Source of the DNA: Vibrio campbellii CAIM 519 = NBRC 15631 = ATCC 25920
GTDB lineage: Bacteria; Pseudomonadota; Gammaproteobacteria; Enterobacterales; Vibrionaceae
Assembly (NCBI RefSeq): GCF_002163755.1
Contig: NZ_CP015863.1
Span: 1,116,001-1,180,000 of the forward strand
Direction: 5' to 3'
Length of the DNA: 64,000 bases
Part shown: piece after piece, positions 36,126-45,316 of the stretch
Layout: the number at the start of each line of letters is the position of its first letter
How positions within the stretch are numbered: the first letter of the stretch is position 1
Notes under the pieces: generated by a model
Told to the model about the DNA's origin: nothing
The model's database searches: none
What the model saw: the letters and a program-made list of their open reading frames with translations, nothing else
Made by a program: the position numbers and the translations under genes

Positions 36126-37406
36126 ATGGAAAGCCTAACGTTACAACCTATCAATAAAATTCAAGGGGAAGTGAACCTTCCTGGATCAAAAAGCGTTTCC
36201 AATCGAGCGTTACTGCTTGCTGCACTAGCAAAAGGTACGACTCGTTTGACCAACCTTCTCGACAGTGATGATATTCGCCACATGTTGAACGCTCTGACTA
36301 AACTCGGTGTTCAGTACCAATTATCTGAGGACAAAACGGAATGTGTCGTAGAAGGTCTTGGTCGCCCATTTTCTGTCTCTGAACCTGTAGAGCTCTTTTT
36401 GGGTAATGCAGGTACAGCAATGCGTCCACTTGCTGCAGCCCTATGCTTAGGCGAAGGTGAATACGTTCTGACTGGCGAACCTAGAATGAAGGAACGCCCA
36501 ATTGGTCACTTAGTCACGGCCCTAAAAGCGGCTGGCGCGGACGTAACGTATCTGCAAAATGAAAACTACCCACCACTAAAAATCGTAGGTACTGGACTTA
36601 AGTCGGGCTCTGTATCGATTGATGGTTCGATTTCTAGCCAATTCCTGACGGCATTTTTGATGTCAGCGCCGTTGGCAGAAGGTGACATTCGCATCAACAT
36701 CGAAGGTGAACTGGTTTCAAAACCATACATTGATATCACGCTGCACATCATGAAACAGTTTGGTGTGGATGTGATCAACAACGATTACCAAGAATTTGTG
36801 ATTCCTGCGGGTCAACAGTATGTCGCTCCGGGTGACTTCTTGGTTGAAGGTGATGCATCATCTGCTTCTTACTTCTTGGCGGCAGCAGCCATCAAAGGTG
36901 GTGAAGTGAAAGTCACTGGTATTGGTAAAAACAGTATCCAAGGCGATATCCAATTCGCTGATGCGCTTGAAAAAATGGGTGCAGAGATCGAATGGGGTGA
37001 TGATTACGTTATCTCTCGTGTCGGCCAACTGAAAGGCATCGATATGGACTACAACCATATTCCAGATGCGGCGATGACCATTGCGACAACAGCACTGTTT
37101 GCCGAAGGCACAACGGCGATTCGCAACGTGTACAACTGGCGTGTAAAAGAGACTGACCGTCTATCCGCTATGGCGACTGAGCTACGCAAAGTTGGCGCAG
37201 AGGTGGAAGAGGGCGAAGATTACATCATTGTGAAGCCTGTACCACAGCTTACGCACGCTGCGATTGATACCTACGACGATCACCGAATGGCGATGTGTTT
37301 CTCGCTGGTAGCGCTAAGCGACACGCCTGTGACGATTAACGATCCCAAGTGTACGTCGAAGACGTTCCCGGATTACTTCGATAAGTTGAAAGCGTTGAGC
37401 TGTTAA
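36126..37406 (+). CDS. aroA: 3-phosphoshikimate 1-carboxyvinyltransferase AroA
   Basis: 426 residues, EPSP synthase, step six of the shikimate pathway. Motifs: NLPGSKSVSNRALLLAALA (PEP and shikimate-3-P binding), LGNAGTAMRPLAAAL, ISSQFLTAFLMSAPLA and TYDDHRMAMCFSLVAL. It is a class I type like E. coli. It is transcribed alone here rather than with serC, and an independent terminator follows. Confidence 0.98.
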   Translation: MESLTLQPINKIQGEVNLPGSKSVSNRALLLAALAKGTTRLTNLLDSDDIRHMLNALTKLGVQYQLSEDKTECVVEGLGRPFSVSEPVELFLGNAGTAMRPLAAALCLGEGEYVLTGEPRMKERPIGHLVTALKAAGADVTYLQNENYPPLKIVGTGLKSGSVSIDGSISSQFLTAFLMSAPLAEGDIRINIEGELVSKPYIDITLHIMKQFGVDVINNDYQEFVIPAGQQYVAPGDFLVEGDASSASYFLAAAAIKGGEVKVTGIGKNSIQGDIQFADALEKMGAEIEWGDDYVISRVGQLKGIDMDYNHIPDAAMTIATTALFAEGTTAIRNVYNWRVKETDRLSAMATELRKVGAEVEEGEDYIIVKPVPQLTHAAIDTYDDHRMAMCFSLVALSDTPVTINDPKCTSKTFPDYFDKLKALSC

Positions 37407-37424
37407 TTCGTCTTATATGAAAGA

Positions 37425-37454
37425 GAAAAGCCAGAGTGAGAACTCTGGCTTTTT
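37425..37454. terminator. terminator after aroA
   Basis: Stem AAAAGCCAGAG / CTCTGGCTTTT with loop TGAGAA, followed by T. It can also end the yciN transcript from the opposite side. Confidence 0.9.
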
Positions 37455-37471
37455 TATTGAATTTGCAGCGC

Positions 37472-37720
37472 TTACTTGTTCAATGTGAACTCTTTTGAAA
37501 GGTGATGCGCTAGGTATTTGAACATATTGAATACTGCTGTTGTATTAGTGGTCGGTAGACCTTTTTCATCGAGGAAGTACTCACCTTTAAATACCAATAC
37601 ATCGTCTTTTTCTTCTACGCTCGTCGCACGCATACCATCGATGTAGTCATCGTGCTCTTGGATGATTTGGTTTGCGATTAAAAGAAGGTCGAATTCTTCA
37701 ATGTATTTTCTATCAGACAT
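37472..37720 (-). CDS. yciN: YciN family protein (DUF2498)
   Basis: 82 residues from the ATG at 37720 (MSDRKYIEEF). It matches E. coli YciN: LLLIANQIIQEHDDYIDGM and FKGEYFLDEKGLPTTNTTAVFNMFKYLAHHLS. A TTG six codons upstream would extend it; the ATG has a GAGAG-type site and is preferred, though not certain. E. coli yciN lies next to topA, and topA follows here, so the link is conserved. Function is unknown. Confidence 0.88.
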   Translation of the reverse strand: MSDRKYIEEFDLLLIANQIIQEHDDYIDGMRATSVEEKDDVLVFKGEYFLDEKGLPTTNTTAVFNMFKYLAHHLSKEFTLNK

Positions 37721-37738
37721 AACGCTCTCGTCATTCAA

Positions 37739-38204
37739 TGAAACTTAAGTGAGCGCAGTATACCCACAATTGTCATGGGTTTGCATGCCTAAATCTCTGA
37801 TTGCGTGTTTACGCTTTTATAGCGATATACATCTATATAGAGGGAATAGTAGGCGTTATTGGTATATACATGCAGTGGCTATTTTACGGTCTAATCTAAG
37901 GTTACGTTCTGATAGCGAAAGAAAAAATATTTTGTGATGTGAGACAAAATTTATTGAATTCGACTAGCGAGAGGAATCTTTGCCTGCTTAGTATATGCCG
38001 CTCAAGACCTTTTTCAGAACCCTGCCTCGTCAAAGTGCAAAGGCGATGAATTGTCAACCAATCGGATCTGAATTTCAAAAAAGCAGTTGATCTTCTTTTC
38101 ATCTCGCACAATAGTAAAAAAGAAGCAATGAAATAGAACATTATGCGGGTAGCTTCCTTAGGGGGCAGTTACCCGCATTATTATGAAGGACGTTAGAGTC
38201 AGTT
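37739..38204. other. region between yciN and topA
   Basis: About 470 bases, AT-rich, holding the divergent promoters. A 9-bp stem (ATGCGGGTA / TACCCGCAT, 38143-38178, loop 18 bases) lies in the topA leader, ending 26 bases before the topA start. Short open frames are not coding. Confidence 0.55.
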
Positions 38205-40835
38205 ATGGGTAAATCGCTCGTTATAGTGGAGTCACCAGCCAAGGCTAAGACGATAAATAAATATCTTGGTAAAGACTTTATTGTTAAGTCTAGTGTTGGT
38301 CACGTGCGTGATCTGCCTACGGCCGGTCAAAGCACTGGTGAGAAAAAAGCCGCTGCCATTTCTACAAAAGGAATGAGCCCGGAAGAGAAAGCGCGTGTCA
38401 AAAAAGAAAAAGACCGCAAAGCGCTAATCAAAAAAATGGGGATTAACCCATATCATGACTGGGATGCGAATTACCAAATCCTTCCAGGCAAAGAAAAAGT
38501 CGTAAGCGAACTGCAAAAATTAGCCAAAGACGCTGATTACGTTTACCTCGCAACCGATTTGGACCGCGAGGGGGAAGCAATCGCATGGCACCTTCGTGAG
38601 ATCATCGGTGGCGATGAAGAGCGATACAAGCGCGTAGTGTTTAATGAGATCACTAAGAATGCTATCCAACAAGCTTTCCAGACACCTGGCGAGCTAAACA
38701 TGGATGGTGTTAACGCACAGCAAGCACGTCGATTCATGGACCGAGTAGTAGGCTTCATGGTTTCTCCATTGCTATGGAAGAAAGTTGCGCGTGGTCTTTC
38801 AGCAGGTCGCGTGCAATCAGTAGCGGTGAAGCTATTGGTTGAGCGTGAGCGTGAAATCAACGCTTTCATTCCAGAAGAGTTCTGGGATATCAATGCGAAT
38901 ACGCACACCAAAGATAAGACTGCATTCAAATTGCTCGTTGCACAAAAAGATGGCGTTGCGTTTAAGCCAGTCAACGAGGCAGAGACCAAAGCAGCGCTTT
39001 CGGTACTGGAAAAAGCGAGCTACGAAGTTTGTAAGCGTGAAGACCGTCCAACAAAGAGTAAGCCGTCTGCTCCTTACATCACTTCAACACTGCAACAAGC
39101 GGCAAGTACTCGTCTTGGCTACGGCGTTAAGAAGACAATGATGCTCGCTCAACGTTTGTATGAAGCGGGTTACATCACCTATATGCGTACCGACTCAACT
39201 AACTTGAGTGCGGAAGCTGTAGATGCGGTTCGTGGATTCATCGGCTCTGAGTATGGTGATAAGTATCTTCCTGCTAACCCGTTAAGATACGGTAGCAAAG
39301 AGGGCGCACAAGAAGCGCACGAAGCGATTCGTCCTTCCGATGTTTCTGTGAAATCAGAAGATCTACAAGGTGTTGATGCGGACGCACACAAACTTTACTC
39401 ATTGATCTGGAATCAGTTCGTTGCTTGTCAAATGACGCCAGCAGAATACGATTCAACGACAATCAGTGTGAAAGCGGCAGAATACACGCTAAAAGCGAAA
39501 GGCCGTATCCTTAAGTTTGACGGTTGGACTCGCGTACAACGCCCAATGGGTAAAAACGAAGATACGATTCTTCCAGCTGTTCAGCTAGGCGAAAAGCTAG
39601 ACTTAGAGTCATTAGAGCCTAAACAGCACTTTACTAAGCCACCCGCACGTTTTACAGAAGCGGCATTGGTTAAAGAGCTTGAGAAGCGCGGCATTGGTCG
39701 TCCTTCAACTTACGCTTCAATCATCTCTACGATCCAAGATCGCGGTTACGTGAAAGTTGAACAGCGTCGTTTCTATGCAGAGAAGATGGGTGAGATCGTT
39801 ACTGACCGCCTAGATGACAGCTTTAACGACCTAATGAACTACGACTTCACGGCTCGTATGGAACAGAAGCTTGACCAAATCGCAGAAGGCGATGTGATGT
39901 GGAAAGATGTCCTAGACAACTTCTTCACAGACTTCACTGGCGATCTTGAGAAAGCGGAACAGGACGAAAACGAAGGCGGCATGAAGCTGAATCACATTGT
40001 GATGACAGATATTGAGTGTCCGACTTGTAGCCGTCCAATGGGTATTCGTACTGCGTCTACTGGTGTGTTCCTTGGCTGTTCTGGTTACGCATTACCACCT
40101 AAAGAGCGTTGTAAGACAACGATTAACTTAGGTGACGAAGATGGCATTATCAATGTTCTAGAAGAAGATGTGGAAACTGCAGCACTGCGTGCGAAGAAGC
40201 GTTGTCCTATCTGTGAAACAGCGATGGATGCATACCTGATCGACGATAAGCGTAAGATGCACGTTTGTGGTAACAACCCGAACTGTGAAGGCTACATCGT
40301 TGAACACGGCGAGTTCAAAGTGAAAGGCTACGATGGCCCAGTTGTTGAGTGTGACAAGTGTGGTTCTGACATGGTGCTTAAAAACGGTCGCTTCGGTAAA
40401 TACATGGACTGTACGAGTGAGACGTGTAAGAACACTCGTAAGATTCTGAAGAATGGCGAAGTTGCGCCACCGAAGGAAGACCCAGTCCATTTCCCCGAAC
40501 TGCCATGTGAAAACTCGGACGCTTACTTTGTTCTGCGTGATGGTGCTTCTGGCCTATTTATGGCAGCAAGCAACTTCCCTAAATCACGTGAAACTCGTGC
40601 TCCGTTGGTGTCTGAACTTGCTCGCTTCGAAGAACGTCTTCCGGAGAAGTTTAAGTACCTAACGACAGCGCCAGCAGCGGATCCAGATGGTCGCCCTGCA
40701 GTGGTTCGCTTTAGCCGTAAGAGCAAAGAAAACTACGTGCGTACTGAAGACAATGGCAAACCAAGTGGTTGGACTGCGTTTTTTGTTGACGGTAAGTGGG
40801 AAATCACAGATAAGCGCAAAAAAGCAAAAGCTTAA
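38205..40835 (+). CDS. topA: DNA topoisomerase I TopA
   Basis: 876 residues (E. coli 865). It relaxes negative supercoils. The Toprim domain MGKSLVIVESPAKAKTINKYL and ATDLDREGEAIAWHL (acidic metal site), active-site tyrosine in YITYMRTDSTNLS, and MDRVVGFMVSPLLWKK are present. The C-terminal part has three zinc-ribbon-like Cys clusters (IECPTCSRPMG..., CPICETAMD..., CDKCGSDMV...CTSETC). ATTATGAAGGA gives the ribosome site. Transcribed alone with its own terminator. Confidence 0.98.
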   Translation: MGKSLVIVESPAKAKTINKYLGKDFIVKSSVGHVRDLPTAGQSTGEKKAAAISTKGMSPEEKARVKKEKDRKALIKKMGINPYHDWDANYQILPGKEKVVSELQKLAKDADYVYLATDLDREGEAIAWHLREIIGGDEERYKRVVFNEITKNAIQQAFQTPGELNMDGVNAQQARRFMDRVVGFMVSPLLWKKVARGLSAGRVQSVAVKLLVEREREINAFIPEEFWDINANTHTKDKTAFKLLVAQKDGVAFKPVNEAETKAALSVLEKASYEVCKREDRPTKSKPSAPYITSTLQQAASTRLGYGVKKTMMLAQRLYEAGYITYMRTDSTNLSAEAVDAVRGFIGSEYGDKYLPANPLRYGSKEGAQEAHEAIRPSDVSVKSEDLQGVDADAHKLYSLIWNQFVACQMTPAEYDSTTISVKAAEYTLKAKGRILKFDGWTRVQRPMGKNEDTILPAVQLGEKLDLESLEPKQHFTKPPARFTEAALVKELEKRGIGRPSTYASIISTIQDRGYVKVEQRRFYAEKMGEIVTDRLDDSFNDLMNYDFTARMEQKLDQIAEGDVMWKDVLDNFFTDFTGDLEKAEQDENEGGMKLNHIVMTDIECPTCSRPMGIRTASTGVFLGCSGYALPPKERCKTTINLGDEDGIINVLEEDVETAALRAKKRCPICETAMDAYLIDDKRKMHVCGNNPNCEGYIVEHGEFKVKGYDGPVVECDKCGSDMVLKNGRFGKYMDCTSETCKNTRKILKNGEVAPPKEDPVHFPELPCENSDAYFVLRDGASGLFMAASNFPKSRETRAPLVSELARFEERLPEKFKYLTTAPAADPDGRPAVVRFSRKSKENYVRTEDNGKPSGWTAFFVDGKWEITDKRKKAKA

Positions 40836-41369
40836 ACATCAAGTTTAAATGGATAAGGCAGCGAATTCGCTGCCTTATTTTTTATCTGCTATTTTATAAA
40901 TCATTCATTTCACCAATGCTTTTCCCTCCAAGTTTTCTCCATTTTGTTTTCATCGAACGGTCATAGTTTCATCGTATCCTGTCGCAAAACTGCACTTGTG
41001 TAGTTAATCGGTTTGTAAATTGTTTTCACAATGTAATCGTTTGCACTCTGATGTGTGATCAAGATACCGTATTGAGTAAGCAACATCTGTATATGACACA
41101 GAATGGCATATTTTAAATTGTAATTTAGTTCCAGTCCGATAACTTATTACACAAATAATGTATCTGTATGCTGTTATTTAGCGCCAAAAATAAAGAATAA
41201 CTAAGGTGCTGGCGTACGAGGATGTGCAATAGCTTTTTTAGTTCGTGCTGTGAGGGTTCAAAGAAACTTGTCAGTGCGAATGTATTAACGTATTCGCTTG
41301 ACTCCCCGAGTTCTGCTCATATCAAGCGAGTACAAGTTCCAAGCTATAACTATATATGGAGAACAACGA
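40836..41369. other. region between topA and glgC
   Basis: About 530 bases including the topA terminator. It should hold the glgC promoter. Several TGTGA-like half-sites occur near 41030-41080 but none pairs at CRP spacing. A 61-codon frame at 41222-41407 overlaps the glgC start and lacks coding bias, so I do not call it. Confidence 0.5.
40852..40882 (+). terminator. terminator after topA
   Basis: Stem AAGGCAGCGA / TCGCTGCCTT with loop AT, followed by ATTTTTTAT. It lies about 18 bases past the stop. Confidence 0.9.
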
Positions 41370-42587
41370 ATGGCTGGTGTTTTGGGAATGATTCTTGCTG
41401 GCGGTGAAGGCTCTCGCTTGAGACCTTTAACGGAATCCCGCAGTAAACCTTCGGTCCCTTTTGGCGGGAGCTACCGACTTATTGATTTCGCTCTGAATAA
41501 CTTTGTGAATGCGGATCTCATGCGCATTTACGTTCTTACTCAATTCAAATCTCAATCTCTATTCCACCACTTGAAAAAGGGGTGGAACATCAACGGCATT
41601 ACCGACCGTTTTATCGACCCAATTCCTGCGCAAATGCGTACAGGTAAGCGTTGGTACGAAGGTACAGCGGATGCTATTTACCAAAACCTACGTTTTATGG
41701 AATTGGCGGAACCGGATCAAGTTTGTATCTTTGGCTCAGACCATATTTATAAAATGGACATCAAACAGATGTTGGCTTTCCACCAAGAGAAAGAAGCGTC
41801 ACTAACGGTTTCAGCGCTTAGAATGCCGTTATCTGAAGCTTCTCAATTTGGTGTTATTGAAGTCGATAAAGAAGGTCGTATGATCGGCTTTGAAGAGAAA
41901 CCTGCAAACCCGAAATCTATTCCTGGCGACCCAGAACATGCGCTGGTTTCGATGGGGAACTACGTATTTGAAGCTCAGACGCTGTTTGCTGAGTTGATTG
42001 AAGATGCCGACAATGAAGCTTCTTCTCACGATTTTGGTAAAGACATCATTCCAAAGATGTTCCCACGTGGTGATGTGTTCGTTTACGACTTCAGTACTAA
42101 CCGCATTACTGGCGAGAAAGAAGAAGTTTACTGGCGCGATGTGGGTACGATTGACGCGTACTGGCAAGCTCACATGGATCTGCTTGAGAAAGACGCAGCG
42201 TTCTCGCTATACAACCGAAAATGGCCACTGCACACTTACTACCCACCATTGCCACCTGCGACATTTACGGACTCTGACAATGGTCGAGTTCAAATCATTG
42301 ACAGCTTAGTATGTAACGGCAGCTACGTGCGTGGCTCTCGTATCGAAAAATCGGTACTTGGCTTCCGCAGCAACATCGCTTCTGCGTGTGACATTAGCCA
42401 ATGTATTTTGCTTGGTGACGTGAAAGTTGGAGAAGGTTGTGTACTTCGTCGCGTGATTGTAGATAAAGATGCGGATATTGCACCGGGTACGCAAATTGGT
42501 GTAAATCTACAAGAAGATAAGAAACACTACCATGTGTCAGATGATGGCATTGTTGTAATTCCAAAAGGAGCACGTGTTGGCTACTAA
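41370..42587 (+). CDS. glgC: glucose-1-phosphate adenylyltransferase GlgC
   Basis: 405 residues, makes ADP-glucose for glycogen. GMILAGGEGSRLRPLTESRSKPSVPFGGSYRLIDFALNNF is the nucleotide-binding start, FGSDHIYKMD and FGVIEVDKEGRMIGFEEKP follow, then the left-handed beta-helix with LGDVKVGEGCVLRRVIVDKD. I start at 41370 (MAGVLGMILAGG), where TATGGAGAAC precedes; the frame continues 24 codons earlier without homology. The gene overlaps glgA at the 3' end, making a two-gene synthesis operon. Confidence 0.96.
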   Translation: MAGVLGMILAGGEGSRLRPLTESRSKPSVPFGGSYRLIDFALNNFVNADLMRIYVLTQFKSQSLFHHLKKGWNINGITDRFIDPIPAQMRTGKRWYEGTADAIYQNLRFMELAEPDQVCIFGSDHIYKMDIKQMLAFHQEKEASLTVSALRMPLSEASQFGVIEVDKEGRMIGFEEKPANPKSIPGDPEHALVSMGNYVFEAQTLFAELIEDADNEASSHDFGKDIIPKMFPRGDVFVYDFSTNRITGEKEEVYWRDVGTIDAYWQAHMDLLEKDAAFSLYNRKWPLHTYYPPLPPATFTDSDNGRVQIIDSLVCNGSYVRGSRIEKSVLGFRSNIASACDISQCILLGDVKVGEGCVLRRVIVDKDADIAPGTQIGVNLQEDKKHYHVSDDGIVVIPKGARVGY

Positions 42588-44034
42588 CAATTTGTCTGTT
42601 CTGTTTGTAGCGTCTGAAGTCGAAGGACTGATCAAGAGTGGCGGCTTGGCTGATGTAGCCAAGGCACTGCCGGAAGCCCTTCAAAATCTTCAGCAAGATG
42701 TACGAATTTCTATACCAGCCTATACCGGCATTGAGCAGTTATCAGAGGCGGAAACCGTTCTTGAGACAGAGCTAACGAGTTGGCCTCATAACGCTTACCG
42801 TGTCCTAAAGCTAACGCTCGGCGACAATCCAGTTTACTTGATTGATTGCCCTCCGTATTTCAATCGTCCTTCCATGTATGCGGAAAATAACCAGGCTTAT
42901 ACCGACAACGGCGAGCGCTTTGCTTTTTTCAGCGCTGCTTGCCTTGATATGTTACCTAAGCTTGGTTTTCAACCAGATATTGTACATGCCAATGATTGGC
43001 ATACTGGGTTAGTCCCATTCTTGTTAAAACATCGTTACGGTCACGACGCTTTATTTGCGAATACTCGCAGCGTTATCTCTATCCATAATGCGGTATTCAA
43101 AGGGGTATTTAGCTATGACGATGTTCAGTGTCTTCCTGAATTTCATTCCCGAAATGTACCAGACGCAGCGGTAAGCGCTACGCACATCACCATGCTTAAA
43201 GCGGGGGTGATGAACGCAGATAAAATAAATGCGGTCAGTCCAACTTATGCAGAAGAGCTTAAAACTGAGCTGGGAAGCCATGGTATGGCGTGGGAATTTC
43301 AGCAACGTGCTGGAGATTTGATTGGTATTCTTAATGGCTGCGATTACGGCACTTGGAACCCAGAAACCGATTCGAATTTACCGCTAAACTACAAAGCGAA
43401 TCGACAAAGTATGGTTCGTGGTAAAAACGCATGTAAGAGGGCGCTGCAAGAACAACTGGGTCTTGAAGCGTCCGATTGTGCCATGTTTGGTATGGTGTGC
43501 CGCCTGACACAGCAAAAAGGGGTTCATTATCTGTTGCCGGCATTGGCTGATTTTCTAAAACACGATGTTCAGCTTGTTGTGGTTGGCACTGGCGATCCTA
43601 TTCTGGCTGCGCAGTTACGAGATGTTGCCGCACAGTTTTCGGATAAGTTTGTTTTTGTTGAAGCTTATGACAACGAGCTCGCGCACTTGGTTGAGGCCGG
43701 CTCAGATTTCTTCTTAATGCCTTCTGAGTTTGAGCCTTGTGGTTTGAACCAAATCTACAGCATGGCCTATGGCACTTTGCCTATCGTTCGTGGGGTGGGG
43801 GGCTTAAAAGATAGCGTGAATGACTACGACGTAGATCCAACAGACGCAACGGGTTTTGTTTTTTATGAGCCGACGCCACAAGGATTGTTGCTTACCATGC
43901 TACGAGCATTATTGCTGTATGCACAAAATGTGAACGAAGTAAGGCGAGTACAACTGCATGCTATGCAAAAAGACTTTTGCTGGCGCAAAACGGCTGAAGA
44001 GTATTTGCAACTGTATAGAGCTGCGTTAAATTGA
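42577..44034 (+). CDS. glgA: glycogen synthase GlgA
   Basis: 485 residues from a TTG start at 42577 (MATNNLSVLFVASE), six bases after AAAGGAG; the in-frame GTG at 42574 is only three bases from it. It overlaps glgC by 11 bases. LFVASEVEGLIKSGGLADVAKALP is the ADP-glucose binding loop (KSGG instead of KTGG), with NDWHTGLVPF, GMVCRLTQQKGVHYL and MPSEFEPCGLNQIYSMAYG in the C-terminal GT5 domain. No glgB, glgX or glgP is adjacent in this window. Confidence 0.95.
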   Translation: MATNNLSVLFVASEVEGLIKSGGLADVAKALPEALQNLQQDVRISIPAYTGIEQLSEAETVLETELTSWPHNAYRVLKLTLGDNPVYLIDCPPYFNRPSMYAENNQAYTDNGERFAFFSAACLDMLPKLGFQPDIVHANDWHTGLVPFLLKHRYGHDALFANTRSVISIHNAVFKGVFSYDDVQCLPEFHSRNVPDAAVSATHITMLKAGVMNADKINAVSPTYAEELKTELGSHGMAWEFQQRAGDLIGILNGCDYGTWNPETDSNLPLNYKANRQSMVRGKNACKRALQEQLGLEASDCAMFGMVCRLTQQKGVHYLLPALADFLKHDVQLVVVGTGDPILAAQLRDVAAQFSDKFVFVEAYDNELAHLVEAGSDFFLMPSEFEPCGLNQIYSMAYGTLPIVRGVGGLKDSVNDYDVDPTDATGFVFYEPTPQGLLLTMLRALLLYAQNVNEVRRVQLHAMQKDFCWRKTAEEYLQLYRAALN

Positions 44035-44058
44035 CGCAAAATTTTTAGAAAGTGTAAC

Positions 44059-44085
44059 GAAAGGCACCGAATTAGGTGCCTTTAT
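44059..44085 (+). terminator. terminator after glgA
   Basis: Stem AAAGGCACC / GGTGCCTTT with loop GAATTA, then TATTACT. It lies about 25 bases past the stop; the T tract is weak. Confidence 0.75.
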
Positions 44086-44157
44086 TACTCTTGTCCTAAT
44101 AGAGTGTGTTAGGATTTATTTATTCCTGTCCAAAAAGAATGTTTTTCATACTGATAC

Positions 44158-44961
44158 ATGACTCAGCCACTTTTATTCCACAAAACCTATTTACACCCTA
44201 CTAGTAAAGAGTGGGTCGTTTTCGTTCATGGTGCTGGTGGCAGTTCTTCGATATGGTTTAAACAGATCAAGGCTTATAAGCAGCACTTCAACTTATTGCT
44301 GATTGATCTTCGAGGACACGGAAAATCCAATCAACTGCTTAAAGAGTTGATGACAAGCCGTTATACCTTTACGGCAGTCACCCAAGATATTTTAAAAGTC
44401 CTAGATCACCTTAAGATTCAGTCCGCGCACTTTGTCGGTATGTCTCTGGGGACCATCATTGTTCGTAACCTTGCCGAGCTGGCTTCAGAACGCGTACGCT
44501 CTATGGTTCTTGGCGGGGCGGTGACACGTTTGAATACACGCTCTCAAATCCTAGTGAGACTTGGTAACTTCGGTAAGCACATCCTGCCATACATGTGGCT
44601 GTATAAGTTATTTGCTTACATTGTGATGCCACAGAAGAACCAACGTGAATCGCGACATTTATTTATTCGCGAAGCAAAGAAGCTGTGCCAGAAAGAATTC
44701 AAACGTTGGTTTATTTTGGCTGCAGATGTGAACCCGTTGATGCGATATTTTAAAGATCGTGAGCTTCCAATCCCAACCCTATACTTGATGGGGGACAGAG
44801 ATTATATGTTTATTAAACCTGTCAAAGAGATGGTTGCGGTACATAAGCTCAGCGTCTTGCGCGAAATTCCTGATTGTGGCCACGTGTGTAATGTGGAAAG
44901 ACCAGACGACTTTAATCAGCATTCTATCGAGTTCATTAAGCAGCAAAGTCTTGCGGCTTAA
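44158..44961 (+). CDS. alpha/beta hydrolase
   Basis: 267 residues with the alpha/beta-hydrolase motifs: oxyanion region FVHGAGGSSS, nucleophile elbow GMSLG (Ser about residue 98), the acid in GDRDYM and the His in DCGHVCN. There is no signal peptide, so it acts in the cytoplasm. The substrate cannot be told; similar vibrio proteins are only called hydrolases. It is a single gene. Confidence 0.85.
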   Translation: MTQPLLFHKTYLHPTSKEWVVFVHGAGGSSSIWFKQIKAYKQHFNLLLIDLRGHGKSNQLLKELMTSRYTFTAVTQDILKVLDHLKIQSAHFVGMSLGTIIVRNLAELASERVRSMVLGGAVTRLNTRSQILVRLGNFGKHILPYMWLYKLFAYIVMPQKNQRESRHLFIREAKKLCQKEFKRWFILAADVNPLMRYFKDRELPIPTLYLMGDRDYMFIKPVKEMVAVHKLSVLREIPDCGHVCNVERPDDFNQHSIEFIKQQSLAA

Positions 44962-44988
44962 TAGATTTTTCAGTCAGACCCAAAGAGT

Positions 44989-45010
44989 AGGGGAGCCATT
45001 ATGGCTCCCC
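44989..45010. terminator. hairpin between hydrolase gene and DUF2007 gene
   Basis: A 10-bp perfect stem AGGGGAGCCA / TGGCTCCCCT with a two-base loop. It includes the last codons and stop of the minus-strand gene (Gly-Glu-Pro-stop). No good T tract follows on either strand, so it may work in both directions as a weak terminator or as an RNA 3' end protector. Confidence 0.6.
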
Positions 45011-45316
45011 TATTTGATATCCACATTGCCAGCATGCCCCAAACTGACCTTCATTTTGTTCTGAACATTGTGGGCATCGCCAATCTTGATAAGTTCGGTC
45101 CGCTTGTTGTCGATAATCTTCAACAATGGCTGACGCTTTCAACTCTTGCTCTGGATGTAAAAGCCAAACATACGGGTCTGTATCATCGCCAAATGGCAGT
45201 TCGCCTTTCAAGCCAAACATTCCCTCGCCTCTTACTTCACAAGCTATCTGTTCGGTTTTTAGAAGCTCGCAAACGATATGAGCTTCAGCAGGATTCTTGG
45301 CGACGTATATTTTCAT
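44999..45316 (-). CDS. DUF2007 protein with C-terminal zinc ribbon
   Basis: 105 residues. The N-terminal half, KIYVAKNPAEAHIVCELLKTEQIACEVRGEGMFGLKGELPF, is the DUF2007 fold, a small domain resembling ACT-like sensors. The C-terminal part has CPQC (C81, C84) and CWQC (C95, C98), a rubredoxin-like zinc ribbon. No DNA-binding or enzyme motif. It begins one base before the end of the membrane protein upstream, so the two are probably coupled, and might act together. Function unknown. Confidence 0.82.
   Translation of the reverse strand: MKIYVAKNPAEAHIVCELLKTEQIACEVRGEGMFGLKGELPFGDDTDPYVWLLHPEQELKASAIVEDYRQQADRTYQDWRCPQCSEQNEGQFGACWQCGYQIGEP

Noticed and set aside
41222..41407. 61-codon open frame upstream of glgC
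   Set aside because: It overlaps the glgC leader and start, has no family resemblance and no ribosome site of note.
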